Shown: positions 8,822-17,236, counted from the first letter of the stretch. The stretch is 64,000 nt of DNA from Dysosmobacter sp. Marseille-Q4140 (GCA_018228705.1 CP073694.1:372001-436000), one strand, 5' to 3'. Numbers and translations are program-made. The notes: generated by a model from the sequence alone, not told the origin.

Positions 8822-9151
8822 TTATACCCGGGGCTTTTTGGCCGGCTTCACCAGCTGGATGCGCTTTTCCTTGGGCTTGGAGTGGCTCTCCCGGTACAGC
8901 ACGAACTTCGTGCCGATCACCTGCACCACCTCGGAGCGGGTAGCCTGGGCCAGAGCCTCCGCGGCAGTGCGGGCATCGTATTCGATGTTGTTGTCCAGCA
9001 CCTTCCCCTTCACCAGCTCCCGGGCCTCCAGGGCGTCGTCCGCCTGCTTGATGAGGTTTTCCCCAATGCCGTCCTTGCCGATGTGGAGGATGGTGTCGAT
9101 GGAGTTAGCCAGGCCCCTCAGCTGGGCCCGCTGTTTGCTTGTCAGTTCCAT
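8822..9151 (-). CDS. yhbY: YhbY-type CRM-domain RNA-binding protein
   Basis: This 109-residue protein opens MELTSKQRAQLRGLANSID and contains HIGKDGIGENLIKQ, the start of the CRM (YhbY) fold found in proteins bound to pre-50S ribosomal particles. The C-terminus is basic (KPKEKRIQLVKPAKKPRV). Position between rdgB and nadD matches the conserved Firmicutes cluster. A GGAG site precedes the ATG. Confidence 0.93.
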   Translation of the reverse strand: MELTSKQRAQLRGLANSIDTILHIGKDGIGENLIKQADDALEARELVKGKVLDNNIEYDARTAAEALAQATRSEVVQVIGTKFVLYRESHSKPKEKRIQLVKPAKKPRV

Positions 9152-9201
9152 GTGTGCTCCTTTATGCCGGGAAAACTCCGGCTGTTATTATATTTAGACG
9201 C

Positions 9202-9792
9202 TTATTTCTTCAAATAGGTTTCCAGTTTCGCGGAAAAATCCCGCAGGGCCCTGCCCCGGTGAGAGATGGCGCTCTTCTCCTCCGCCGTCAGCTGGCCGAA
9301 GGTCTTGCCCTTCTCCGGCACCAGGAACACCGGGTCGTAGCCGAAGCCCCCCTCGCCCAGAGGAGCGAAGGCGATGGCGCCGTCGCAGCGGCCCTCCGCC
9401 GTCAGCGTCTTTCCGTCGGGGAAGGCGCAGGCGATGGCGCAGGCGGAGTGGGCCGCCCGGGTGGTCTGGCCCCGCAGGGAGTTGAGCAGCAGCATGTAGC
9501 GCCCCCGGTCGTCCAGGCCCTCTCCGCCGTAGCGGGCGGAGTAGACCCCGGGGCCGCCGTTCAGGGCGTCCACGCACAATCCGGAGTCGTCGGCGATGGC
9601 AGGAAGGCCCGAGGCGGCACAGATGGCCTTGGCCTTGAGCATGGCGTTCTCGGCGAAGGTGGTGCCGGTCTCCTCCACCTCCACGGTGATCCCCATGTCG
9701 GCGGGGCTCACCACCTCCACCCCCAGGTGGGACAAAATATCGGACATCTCCCGGAGCTTGCCGGGGTTGTGGGTAGCCAGAATGAATTTCAT
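9202..9792 (-). CDS. rdgB: XTP/dITP diphosphatase (RdgB/HAM1 family)
   Basis: The 196-residue enzyme hydrolyses non-canonical purine triphosphates (XTP, dITP, ITP) to monophosphates and pyrophosphate, cleaning the nucleotide pool. ATHNPGKLREM at residues 6-16 and ADDSGLCVDAL further on are the family's nucleotide- and metal-binding motifs. An upstream extension is open but lies inside rph; I chose MKFILATHNPGK, whose ATG overlaps the rph stop in an ATGA junction, indicating translational coupling. Confidence 0.96.
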   Translation of the reverse strand: MKFILATHNPGKLREMSDILSHLGVEVVSPADMGITVEVEETGTTFAENAMLKAKAICAASGLPAIADDSGLCVDALNGGPGVYSARYGGEGLDDRGRYMLLLNSLRGQTTRAAHSACAIACAFPDGKTLTAEGRCDGAIAFAPLGEGGFGYDPVFLVPEKGKTFGQLTAEEKSAISHRGRALRDFSAKLETYLKK

Positions 9793-10517
9793 CCGTTCTC
9801 TCCTTTCAGCGCCCGGCGCTGGAGCTCCAGCAGCTCCCGGTTGCCCTTGGCACACAGCCGCACCAGCTCCTGCTGCTCGGCAGGGGTGAAGGCACGGCCC
9901 TCGCCGGTGCCCTGGAGCTCGATGATCTCCCCCAACTCGTTCATGACGCAGTTGAGGTCCACCTGCGCCCGGCTGTCCTCGCTGTACTGGAGGTCCAGCA
10001 TGGGCTGTTCATCCACGATGCCGGCACTGACGCCGGTGACGAAGTGGCGGATGGGGCTGGAGGCCAGAACGCCCTCCTCCACCATCTTCCGGCAGGCCAG
10101 GCTGAGGGCGATGAAACCGCCGGTGACGGAGGCGGTGCGGGTGCCGCCGTCGCCCTGGAGCACGTCGCAGTCGATGGTGATGGTGTGCTCGCCCAGCTTG
10201 TCCATATCCACAGCGGCCCGGAGGGAGCGGCCCACCAGCCGCTGGATCTCGGCGCTGCGGGGGCTGAGCTTCAATTTGGCAACGTCCCGCTTGCTGCGCT
10301 CCCGGTTGGCCCGGGGCAGCATGGAGTACTCCGCCGTCACCCAACCGGAGCCCTCCGGCACGTGGGGCGGGGTGCGGTCCTCCACGCTGGCGCAGCAGAG
10401 AACCATGGTGTCGCCGCACTGGATCAGGCAGCTGCCCTCGGCGAATTTGACGAAATCCGTGGTGATCTTGATGGGGCGCAGCTGGTCGAACGCCCGCCCG
10501 TCCTGTCGTTTTATCAT
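9789..10517 (-). CDS. rph: Ribonuclease PH
   Basis: This 242-residue phosphorolytic 3'-to-5' exoribonuclease trims tRNA 3' ends. It begins MIKRQDGRAFDQLRPI and contains EGSGWVTAEYSMLPRA and the DCDVLQGDGGTRTASVTG segment that forms the phosphate/RNA site. The start is set by AGAGGAAG upstream; 13 upstream codons are open but lack support. rph-rdgB is a classic pair, here overlapping by four bases. Confidence 0.96.
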   Translation of the reverse strand: MIKRQDGRAFDQLRPIKITTDFVKFAEGSCLIQCGDTMVLCCASVEDRTPPHVPEGSGWVTAEYSMLPRANRERSKRDVAKLKLSPRSAEIQRLVGRSLRAAVDMDKLGEHTITIDCDVLQGDGGTRTASVTGGFIALSLACRKMVEEGVLASSPIRHFVTGVSAGIVDEQPMLDLQYSEDSRAQVDLNCVMNELGEIIELQGTGEGRAFTPAEQQELVRLCAKGNRELLELQRRALKGENG

Positions 10518-10579
10518 TTTGACTTCCTCTTTCTTTACGGTCCAGAGCCGGATCATACCCGAGTCCGGCTATCTCTCGT

Positions 10580-10837
10580 TTACAAATCTCCCCGCGCAGC
10601 CCGCTCCAGCTCCGCGCCGCCGGTCTTCTGCTTCAGGGAGACGGTCATCTGTCTGCACCGTGGACAGTACCACGCCGGACAGGTCTTGCTCAGACGGGAG
10701 ACCGGCAGGCGGAAATCGCCTTTGTCCTCTTTGAGCAGCAGCACACGCGGCTCCCGCACAAAGGCGGCCGTTCCCCCGCCAGTCTGCAAAAAACCGCTCA
10801 CCATAGCCTGCCCGCAGTCCGGACACATCCGGCTCAT
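10580..10837 (-). CDS. Small zinc-ribbon protein
   Basis: This 85-residue protein begins [15 protein letters not shown] and has a second cysteine pair, CPRCRQ, near residue 58: a two-CxxC zinc ribbon flanking a short beta-rich core. It resembles small PF20097/DUF6487-like proteins of clostridia; the function of those is not known. Its ATG overlaps the ftsY stop codon (ATGA), so it is translationally coupled to ftsY. Confidence 0.75.
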   Translation of the reverse strand: MSRMCPDCGQAMVSGFLQTGGGTAAFVREPRVLLLKEDKGDFRLPVSRLSKTCPAWYCPRCRQMTVSLKQKTGGAELERAARGDL

Positions 10838-11706
10838 ATGATGGCCTCCACGTAGGCCTTGGGGTCGAAGGGGCGCAGGTCCCCGATGCCCTCGCCCACG
10901 CCGGCGAACTTCACCGGCACGCCCAGCTCCCGGGCGATGGCGACGACGATGCCGCCCTTGGCGGTGCCGTCCAGCTTGGTCAGTACGATGCCCGTGAGGC
11001 CCGCGGTCTCCTTGAAGGTCCGGGCCTGGATGAGGCCGTTCTGACCGGTGGTGGCGTCCAGCACCAGCAGCGTCTCCCGGGCGGCGCCGGGGCACTCCCG
11101 GTCGATGATCTTGGACAGCTTGGCAAGCTCCGCCATGAGGTTGGCCTTATTGTGCAGCCGCCCGGCGGTGTCGCACAGCACCACGTCCACATGCCGGGCC
11201 TTGGCGGCCTGGAGGGCGTCGAACAGCACGGCTCCGGGGTCGGCGCCCTCGTGCTGGCGCACCAGCTCGCAGCCGGCCCGCTCCGCCCAGATCTCCAGCT
11301 GGTCAGCGGCGGCGGCGCGGAAGGTGTCCGCCGCGCACAGCAGCACCCGCTTGCCCTCGCTTTTGAGCTGATGGGCCAGCTTGCCGATGGAGGTGGTCTT
11401 GCCCACGCCGTTTACGCCGATGAACAGCACCACAGAGGGGGTAGTGGAGGTGTTCAGGGCCATGTCGCCCACGTTCATCTCCTCCGCCAGGATCTCCCGC
11501 AGAGCCGCCTTCACGTCCTCCTGGTCCTGGAGTTTCTCCTTGCGGACCCTGGTGCGCAGCTTCTCCACGGCGTCCAGGGCGGTGTCCATCCCCAGGTCCG
11601 CCAGGATCAGCGTCTCCTCCAGTTCCTCGAAGAAGGCCTCGTCGGCCTCGGTGAAGCCGGAGAAGAGATTGGTGGTGATTTTTTTCAGTTTGTCAAAAAA
11701 GCCCAT
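10834..11706 (-). CDS. ftsY: Signal recognition particle receptor FtsY
   Basis: This 290-residue SRP GTPase docks Ffh-ribosome complexes at the membrane. The N-terminal helical N domain (1-85) leads into the G domain with P-loop GVNGVGKTT (97-105), DTAGR in the middle and [10 protein letters not shown] near the end. The long acidic A domain of E. coli FtsY is absent, as is usual in Firmicutes. GGGAGG precedes the ATG. It lies downstream of smc, a conserved pairing. Confidence 0.97.
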   Translation of the reverse strand: MGFFDKLKKITTNLFSGFTEADEAFFEELEETLILADLGMDTALDAVEKLRTRVRKEKLQDQEDVKAALREILAEEMNVGDMALNTSTTPSVVLFIGVNGVGKTTSIGKLAHQLKSEGKRVLLCAADTFRAAAADQLEIWAERAGCELVRQHEGADPGAVLFDALQAAKARHVDVVLCDTAGRLHNKANLMAELAKLSKIIDRECPGAARETLLVLDATTGQNGLIQARTFKETAGLTGIVLTKLDGTAKGGIVVAIARELGVPVKFAGVGEGIGDLRPFDPKAYVEAII

Positions 11707-11727
11707 AGCGTCCTCCCAAACCGGAGA

Positions 11728-11979
11728 TCAGGACCGGGGCGGCTTGTCCCAGTCCAGCTTCTCTCCGCAGTATTTGCAGTATTCGCCGAAAAAGCCCCGC
11801 ACGTGCGCGCCGCAGGCCGGGCAGCGGATCTTCAGCAGCTCGATCACAAGACCCGCCGCCAGTAAAACGCCTCCTGCCGCGCCCGCCGCCGGTACATCTG
11901 CCGTCCTGCTGAGGCTCAGCATCACGAACCCGGAGAGCATCAGCGCGATGCTCAGGATCATCCATCTGCGCAGCGTCAC
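11728..11979 (-). CDS. Small membrane protein with C-terminal zinc ribbon
   Basis: This 83-residue protein has two hydrophobic helices (about 6-24 and 31-49) followed by CPAC and CKYC pairs about 18 residues apart, a zinc ribbon on the cytoplasmic side. The GTG start is supported by GAGGAGG upstream. It is similar in layout to the next small gene, so the two probably arose by duplication. Function unknown. Confidence 0.75.
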   Translation of the reverse strand: MTLRRWMILSIALMLSGFVMLSLSRTADVPAAGAAGGVLLAAGLVIELLKIRCPACGAHVRGFFGEYCKYCGEKLDWDKPPRS

Positions 11980-12037
11980 AGGATCGACCTCCTCATACCT
12001 TCAACTCTCCCGCCGGCCTCCGCAGTCGGCGGAGCGC

Positions 12038-12256
12038 TCACTCCAGCTTCTTCCCGCAGTAGGGGCAGGTCTTGCCGGTGCTGAACTCCCGAACCCACCG
12101 CTTGCAGTGGGGGCAGCGCAGCAGCAGCCGCACCAGGCCCAGGTCCAGGAGGAAGATCACAAGGCCCGCGTAGGTCATGGTCCCGCCCCGGAACAACAGC
12201 AGTCCCGCCAGAAGGCCCACACAGATGATGAGGACCTGTTTGTGTTTGGTTTTCAT
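12038..12256 (-). CDS. Small membrane protein with C-terminal zinc ribbon
   Basis: This 72-residue protein has two hydrophobic stretches (about 8-21 and 27-46) and a C-terminal CPHC...CPYC ribbon. AAGGAG lies at a good distance before the ATG and immediately follows the stop codon of the duplicated smc tail. Shared architecture with the neighbouring 83-residue protein suggests paralogy. Function unknown. Confidence 0.75.
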   Translation of the reverse strand: MKTKHKQVLIICVGLLAGLLLFRGGTMTYAGLVIFLLDLGLVRLLLRCPHCKRWVREFSTGKTCPYCGKKLE

Positions 12257-12269
12257 CGCTTATCGCTCC

Positions 12270-12346
12270 TTACTGGATCTTCAGTTCTTTCGCCAGGTCG
12301 TTCATGTTGATGGTCAGGATCTTGGAGATGCCCTGCTCCTGCATGG
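12270..12346 (-). pseudogene. Duplicated 3' tail of smc
   Basis: These 77 bp match the true smc end (12468-12544) at 74 positions. All three differences are silent third-position changes; the encoded tail (MQEQGISKILTINMNDLAKEL plus three residues) and the TAA stop are unchanged. The offset is 198 bp, a multiple of three, so both copies share a frame. Only a tail is present, with no start or upstream domain. Its stop runs directly into AAGGAG of the next gene, so this may be the original smc-downstream junction, with the 198 bp above it inserted later. Confidence 0.88.
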
Positions 12347-12467
12347 CGTCGTCGCAAAGTCCGCTGTCCTCCGTTTCCGCCCAAGGCGAAACCTCCGGCC
12401 GCTCCCTTGCTCCTCCGCTTCCCACCGAAACCGCTGGGTTTCGGCGGGAACCCTGACGTCACCATGC

Positions 12468-15400
12468 TTATTGGATCTTCAGTTCCTTCGCCAGGTCGTT
12501 CATGTTGATGGTCAGGATCTTGGAGATGCCCTGTTCCTGCATGGTGACGCCGTAGAGGACATCCGCCTCCTCCATGGTGCCACGGCGGTGGGTGATGACG
12601 ATGAACTGGGTCCGCCCCGCCAGGGTCCGCATGTAGCGGGCGTAGCGGGTGACGTTCGCGTCGTCCAGCGCCGCCTCGATCTCGTCCATGACGCAGAAAG
12701 GCGTGGGGTGGACTTTCAAAATAGCGAAGTACAGCGCGATGGCCACAAAGGCCTTCTCGCCGCCGGAGAGCAGGGAGATGGTCTTAAGAGTTTTTCCCGG
12801 CGGCTGGGCCTTGATCTCAATGCCGCAGCCTAAGATGTCGTTCTCGTCCTCCAGCTCCAGCGTGGCCCGGCCGCCGCCGAAGAGCTCCACAAAGGTGGTC
12901 TGGAAGCTCTCCGCCAGGAGCTTGAACTGCTGGGCAAAGATCTCCGTCATCTGGCGGGTGATCTCCTCGATGATGCCGCCCAGCTCCTCCTTGGCCTTCT
13001 CCACGTCGTTGCGCTGCTCCGTGAGGTAGGTGTAGCGGGTGTTGACCCGGTCGAACTCGTCGATGGCGCCGATGTTGATGGCGCCCAGGGCGCCGATGTC
13101 CCGTTTCAGCTCACCGATCCGGCGGGAGGCCTTGGGCACGCTCTCCAGCTCCACCCGGACCTCCTGGGCGGCGGAGTGGCTGAGCTCATAGTGCTCCCAC
13201 AGCTTGTCCAGGATCTGCTTTTCCTCCATGGCGGAGGTTGCCAGCCGCTGCTCCAGCTTGGAGGCGGACCGCTCCAGGTTCAGCAGGTTCTCGTTCATCT
13301 CCTGGCCGGCCTTGTTCTTGGCGGTGCGCTCGGCCTCCAGGGCGATCTTCTCCTGGTTCAGCTCCGTCAGGCGCCGGCGCAAGTCGTCGCTCTGCTGTGC
13401 CAGTGCGGCGGACTCCTCCCGCAGGCGCTGGATCTCCGCCTGGGCATCCCGGATAGTCTGGTGGCACTGCTCTACCATGGCCTCCTTCTGGGCCCGGCCG
13501 CCGGTCAGATCCTCCGCCAGGCGCCGCAGCTCCGCGGCCCGGTCTGCGGCGGCCTCCCGCTCGGCGCCCAGGGCGGCCAGGCGGCTCTTGGCGGCGCTGA
13601 TCTCCTCCGCCAGGGCGTTGGAGTGCTCCAGCAGCTCCGACTGGCCGGAGAGGGCCTCCTCCGCCTGGGCGCGGTACCCAGCGGCCAGGGCCTCCTGCTC
13701 CGCCACGGCCTGCTCCGCGGCCTCCCGGCGGCGGGCGTTGTCACTCAGGCGGCCGGTCAGGCTCTCCAGCTCGCCCTCCAGATTCTCCAGGCTCTCCCGC
13801 AGGGAGCGCAGGAGGATGTCAAAGTGGTTCTGCGTGCCCTCCAGCCGCAGTACCTCGTCCTCGGCCTGGCGGCGCTGGGCCTCCGCCGTCTCCAGTTCGT
13901 ACTGGGCGGCGTCCAGCTCCCGCTGGGCGGCCTCCTGCTCCTTCTGGGCCTCCGCCAGCTGGCGGTGCATGGCGGCGCTGCGGCCCTGGAGCTTCTCAAG
14001 CTCCGCGGCCCGGCTCAGCACGCCGGCGCTGCGGCTGGCGGAGCCGCCGGTCATGGAGCCGCCCCGGTTGATGACCTGGCCGTCCAATGTCACGATCCGG
14101 AAGGCGTTGCGGTACTTCCGGGCCATGGCGATACCGCAGTCCAGGTCCTCCACGATGACGGTCCGGCCCAGGAGGCTGTGGAAGATGTTCTGATATTTCG
14201 GGTCGAAGGTCACCAGCCGGGAGGCAAGGCCCACGAAGCCAAACTCCTGCTCCACGCCCCTTTCCCGCAGCTCCTCGCCCCGGATGGCGGTCAGCGGCAG
14301 GAAGGTGGCGCGGCCGCCGTCCCGCTGCTTGAGGAAGTTGATGGCGGCCTTGGCGTCCTCCTCCCGGTCCACCACGATATTCTGCAAACCCGCCCCCAGG
14401 GCGATCTCGATAGCCAGGGAGTATTTGCCCTCGGTCCGCATGAGGCCCGCCACGGGGCCGTGGATGCCCCGGAGGCTGCTCTGGGCCTGGCAGACCAGCT
14501 TCACGGCCTTGGAAAAGCCCTCGTACTCCTTCTCCATCTCCGTCAGGAGGCGGATGCGGTTGTCCAGGGCGCCCACGTCCATGGTCAGCTGGACCTTCTT
14601 CTCCCCGGCTGCGGCGGCCTTCTTCCGCCGCTCCTCCATCCGCAGGCTGTGGCCGGCGATGATGTTGGCCGCGGCGGCGGCCTCGTCCCGGGCGTCCTCC
14701 AGACGGCGGCGGTTGTCCCGGGACTCCCGCTCCGCCTCTGTCAGGCGCTCCCCGGCGGCAGCCCGGTCGGCCTCGGCGGCGGCGCTGCGCTCCCGGATCT
14801 GGACGCTCTCCGCGTCCGCGGCGGCGGCCTCTGCCCGGGCGTCGGCGGCAGCGGCGGCAGCCATGGCCTCCCGGCCCCGCAGGGCCTCGGCCTCGCTCTG
14901 GTGGCCGTCCGCCCGCTCGGCGGCGGACCGGGCCTTCTCCAGCAGGGCCTCCAGGGCGGCATTTTCCTCCGCGATACGGCCCTCCAGCTCCGCCGCGTGT
15001 TCCTTCTGCTCCGCGGCCTGGGCGGCGAGACTCCCCGCCCGGGTGTCGCTCTCGGTCATCTCGCTGCTCACCCGCTGGATGGTCTCCTGGTTGTGGGCGA
15101 TGGTGCCCTCCAGCACGGCGGCGGCGCTCTCCTGCTCCTTGGCCTGGGTCTCCAGCTGGGAGACCTGGGCCCGGAGCCGCTCGGCCTCCATGTCCTTCTC
15201 CTGCATCCGCGCGCCGTACTGCTCCCCCTCGGCGTAGAGGGCGTCCAAGGCCGCGCGGGCCTGATCCCGCTCCGCCTCGGCGGCGTGGAAATCGGCCTCC
15301 AGCTTCCGCCGGCCGGCCTTCAGGGCGTCCAGGTTCTCCAGCCACAATGAGATCTCCAGCAGGCGCAGCTCGTCCCGCAGGATCAGGTACTTCTTGGCCT

Positions 15401-16034
15401 TCTCCGCCTGGTCCCGCAGGGGGTCCACCTGGAGCTCCAGCTCGGAGATCTTGTCATTGATGCGGACCAGGTTCTCCTCCGTCCGCTCCAGCTTCCGCTC
15501 GGCGTCCTCCTTGCGGTGGCGGAACTTGGCGATGCCGGCGGCCTCCTCGAAGATCTCCCGGCGCTCGCCGCTCTTGGCGGAGAGGATCTCGTCGATCTTG
15601 CCCTGGCCGATGATGGAGTAGCCCTCCTTGCCCATGCCGGTGTCCATGAACAGCTCCGTCACGTCCTTGAGGCGGACGGACTGGCGGTTGATATAGTATT
15701 CGCTCTCACCGCTGCGGTAGTAGCGGCGGGTGACGGCCACCTCCGACTCCTCCATGGTGGGGAAGATGTGCTCGGTGTTGTCAATGACCAGGGTCACCTG
15801 GGCGAAACCCACCTGGGCGCGCTTTTCGGTGCCGCCGAAGATGACGTCCTCCATCTTGGCACCCCGGAGGCCCTTGGCGCTCTGCTCGCCCATGACCCAG
15901 CGGATGGCGTCGGAGATGTTGGATTTGCCAGAGCCGTTGGGGCCCACGATGGCGGTGATGTCCTCACCAAAGTTCAGCACGGTCTTGTCGGGAAAGGACT
16001 TGAACCCCTGGATCTCCAATGCTTTTAAGTACAC
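12468..16034 (-). CDS. smc: Chromosome segregation protein SMC
   Basis: This 1188-residue SMC ATPase condenses and segregates the chromosome with ScpA and ScpB. The N-terminal ATPase half has Walker A GPNGSGKS at 31-38. Two long coiled coils flank the hinge (about 505-650). The C-terminal half carries LLSGGEKA (ABC signature) and CVMDEIEAALDDAN (Walker B). A GTG start follows GAGGTGAG. Length is normal. Its last 77 bp are repeated downstream. Confidence 0.98.
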   Translation of the reverse strand: MYLKALEIQGFKSFPDKTVLNFGEDITAIVGPNGSGKSNISDAIRWVMGEQSAKGLRGAKMEDVIFGGTEKRAQVGFAQVTLVIDNTEHIFPTMEESEVAVTRRYYRSGESEYYINRQSVRLKDVTELFMDTGMGKEGYSIIGQGKIDEILSAKSGERREIFEEAAGIAKFRHRKEDAERKLERTEENLVRINDKISELELQVDPLRDQAEKAKKYLILRDELRLLEISLWLENLDALKAGRRKLEADFHAAEAERDQARAALDALYAEGEQYGARMQEKDMEAERLRAQVSQLETQAKEQESAAAVLEGTIAHNQETIQRVSSEMTESDTRAGSLAAQAAEQKEHAAELEGRIAEENAALEALLEKARSAAERADGHQSEAEALRGREAMAAAAAADARAEAAAADAESVQIRERSAAAEADRAAAGERLTEAERESRDNRRRLEDARDEAAAAANIIAGHSLRMEERRKKAAAAGEKKVQLTMDVGALDNRIRLLTEMEKEYEGFSKAVKLVCQAQSSLRGIHGPVAGLMRTEGKYSLAIEIALGAGLQNIVVDREEDAKAAINFLKQRDGGRATFLPLTAIRGEELRERGVEQEFGFVGLASRLVTFDPKYQNIFHSLLGRTVIVEDLDCGIAMARKYRNAFRIVTLDGQVINRGGSMTGGSASRSAGVLSRAAELEKLQGRSAAMHRQLAEAQKEQEAAQRELDAAQYELETAEAQRRQAEDEVLRLEGTQNHFDILLRSLRESLENLEGELESLTGRLSDNARRREAAEQAVAEQEALAAGYRAQAEEALSGQSELLEHSNALAEEISAAKSRLAALGAEREAAADRAAELRRLAEDLTGGRAQKEAMVEQCHQTIRDAQAEIQRLREESAALAQQSDDLRRRLTELNQEKIALEAERTAKNKAGQEMNENLLNLERSASKLEQRLATSAMEEKQILDKLWEHYELSHSAAQEVRVELESVPKASRRIGELKRDIGALGAINIGAIDEFDRVNTRYTYLTEQRNDVEKAKEELGGIIEEITRQMTEIFAQQFKLLAESFQTTFVELFGGGRATLELEDENDILGCGIEIKAQPPGKTLKTISLLSGGEKAFVAIALYFAILKVHPTPFCVMDEIEAALDDANVTRYARYMRTLAGRTQFIVITHRRGTMEEADVLYGVTMQEQGISKILTINMNDLAKELKIQ

Positions 16035-16073
16035 GGTCTCACCTCTTACGAATCTACATACGATAACTAAAAT

Positions 16074-16102
16074 ACTATATCAGACAACCCCTCCCTTTTC
16101 AA
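16074..16102 (-). promoter_or_regulatory. Promoter of the smc operon
   Basis: Minus-strand TTGAAA (16097-16102) and TATAGT (16074-16079) with a 17-bp spacer lie about 40 bp before the smc GTG. Confidence 0.7.
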
Positions 16103-16156
16103 GGATTTTTCCATGAAGAAACGGGATTTTTCTCGCGAAACAGACACATCCTCCCG

Positions 16157-16195
16157 AAAAAAAGGAGCGCCCCCGTGCCTTGCGGCACGGGGGCT
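16157..16195 (-). terminator. Terminator of the flavodoxin gene
   Basis: A 10-bp GC-rich perfect stem (CCCCCGTGCC and complement) with a four-base loop is followed on the minus strand by seven T residues. Confidence 0.85.
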
Positions 16196-16250
16196 ATGAG
16201 GGGAAAAAGGAGATCTGGTATCGAAGGAAAACAGAGAGGGGAGGTACCGC

Positions 16251-16682
16251 TCACCAGGCGGCAAGACGCCGGCCAAGGGCGCGGCAGGCCTCCTGGCCGT
16301 CGGCGTCCGGGGCCTCATAGCAGATCAGCCCCTTCTCATCCAGAAGGATGGCGCCTGCGTCGTCGCTGCGGGCACACCAGTCCCGCATCCACTGGCCGTC
16401 GGCCCAGGAGTAGGAGCCGAAAAGGGCGATCCGCTTGCCGCCCAGGGCACTCTCCAGCCCCGCGAACATGGGTTCAAATTCCATCTCCTCCAGCTGCTCG
16501 CTGCCCATAGCAGGGCAGCCGAAGGCCACGGCGGAGAACTCGGCAAAGCGGGCGGCAGAGAACTCCCCGGGGCCCATCAGCTCCGCCTCGGCGCCGGATT
16601 CCCGGATGCCCTCGGCGATGCAGGCGGCCATGGCCTCCGTGTTGCCGGTGCCGCTCCAATATACAATGGCGATCTTTTTCAT
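16251..16682 (-). CDS. Flavodoxin
   Basis: The 143-residue flavodoxin carries FMN and transfers electrons in place of ferredoxin, typically under iron limitation. It starts MKKIAIVYWSGTGNTEAM; SGTGNTE at residues 10-16 is the FMN phosphate loop. FGSYSWADGQWM provides the flavin-contacting loop. An in-frame ATG three codons upstream is too close to the ribosome-binding site, so the second ATG is preferred. A long leader and two palindromic sites lie upstream, indicating regulated expression, plausibly by iron. Confidence 0.93.
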   Translation of the reverse strand: MKKIAIVYWSGTGNTEAMAACIAEGIRESGAEAELMGPGEFSAARFAEFSAVAFGCPAMGSEQLEEMEFEPMFAGLESALGGKRIALFGSYSWADGQWMRDWCARSDDAGAILLDEKGLICYEAPDADGQEACRALGRRLAAW

Positions 16683-16976
16683 CAGGTCCATTCCTTTCCG
16701 CGTTGTGATATGTGCATCCGCCTTTATGGCGGAAGGTGCCCTTTGGCCGGTCGGACGGCCCCCGAGGATCGTAGGGGGCCGTCCTGCCCGGAAACAGGTG
16801 GTCGCCTGTCCTGGTCCCGCCGTCCGGTCTGCCGGTCTCCATGGGAGGTGCTGACTCCATGGCCGTAAAGCGGCCGCCGGCGCGTCTCCCCCGCGAGCTG
16901 CCCCGCCTTCCCGGCGGCACGGAGAGCGCCTGCACCGGCTCGGATTCCGGTCCGTCGGCAGGTTCCATACACATTA
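16683..16976 (-). other. Long leader region of the flavodoxin gene, no gene seen
   Basis: About 290 bp between the flavodoxin start and its operators hold no convincing gene. On the RNA strand there is an 11-bp perfect stem (GGACGGCCCCC and complement, about 16758-16790) and a smaller CCGCC/GGCGG stem near 16720, neither followed by a T-run. The predicted promoter lies beyond it at 17058-17086, so this would be a structured leader of about 370 nt. I do not recognise a known riboswitch class. Confidence 0.5.
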
Positions 16977-16992
16977 GTTAGTTTTTTCTAAC
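16977..16992 (-). promoter_or_regulatory. Palindromic operator candidate, distal copy
   Basis: GTTAG and CTAAC are separated by six T residues. Flanking bases (TTA before, CAT after) match the second copy, giving about 20 of 23 identical positions over the two sites. It resembles operators of metal-dependent DtxR/IdeR-type regulators (TTAGG..CCTAA type), but assignment is inference. Confidence 0.5.
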
Positions 16993-17032
16993 CATTGCTT
17001 TCGAAGTTGGCGGGCCTCCGCCCGCCGCAATA

Positions 17033-17048
17033 GTTAGTTTTGACTAAC
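17033..17048 (-). promoter_or_regulatory. Palindromic operator candidate, promoter-proximal copy
   Basis: GTTAG-N6-CTAAC lies about ten bases downstream of the predicted flavodoxin -10 box, where a bound repressor would block the start. It is 56 bp centre-to-centre from the distal copy. Confidence 0.55.
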
Positions 17049-17057
17049 CATGTGCAC

Positions 17058-17086
17058 AATATATCACAGCCACTGCCGCTTGTCAA
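17058..17086 (-). promoter_or_regulatory. Promoter of the flavodoxin transcript
   Basis: Minus-strand TTGACA (17081-17086) and TATATT (17058-17063) with a 17-bp spacer. The proximal GTTAG dyad follows directly. Confidence 0.75.
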
Positions 17087-17236
17087 TCCCCTTTCTGCGT
17101 TTTTTGCTGCCCGCTTTCCTGCCGCCGCAAAGTCCGGATTCATAGCGCCACTGCGTGATACTCAAAATAGATCTCGCCTTTTTCTCCCCCCTGTGTTATA
17201 CTTTCAAAAAAATAACGGCAAAGGGAGGGAATACCG

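Noticed and set aside
12253..12465. A 70-codon minus-strand frame between smc and the small zinc-ribbon gene.
   Set aside because: It reads the duplicated smc tail out of frame; composition is arginine/glycine-rich, and the smc-frame copy explains the conservation.
13176..15350. A 724-codon plus-strand frame opposite smc, and similar ones opposite the nucleotidase (24155-26551).
   Set aside because: Leucine/glycine-rich antisense shadows of high-GC coding regions.
16724..16972. An 82-codon minus-strand frame upstream of flavodoxin, considered as a FeoA-like gene.
   Set aside because: No FeoA motif, arginine-rich random-looking product, and the stretch fits a structured leader better.
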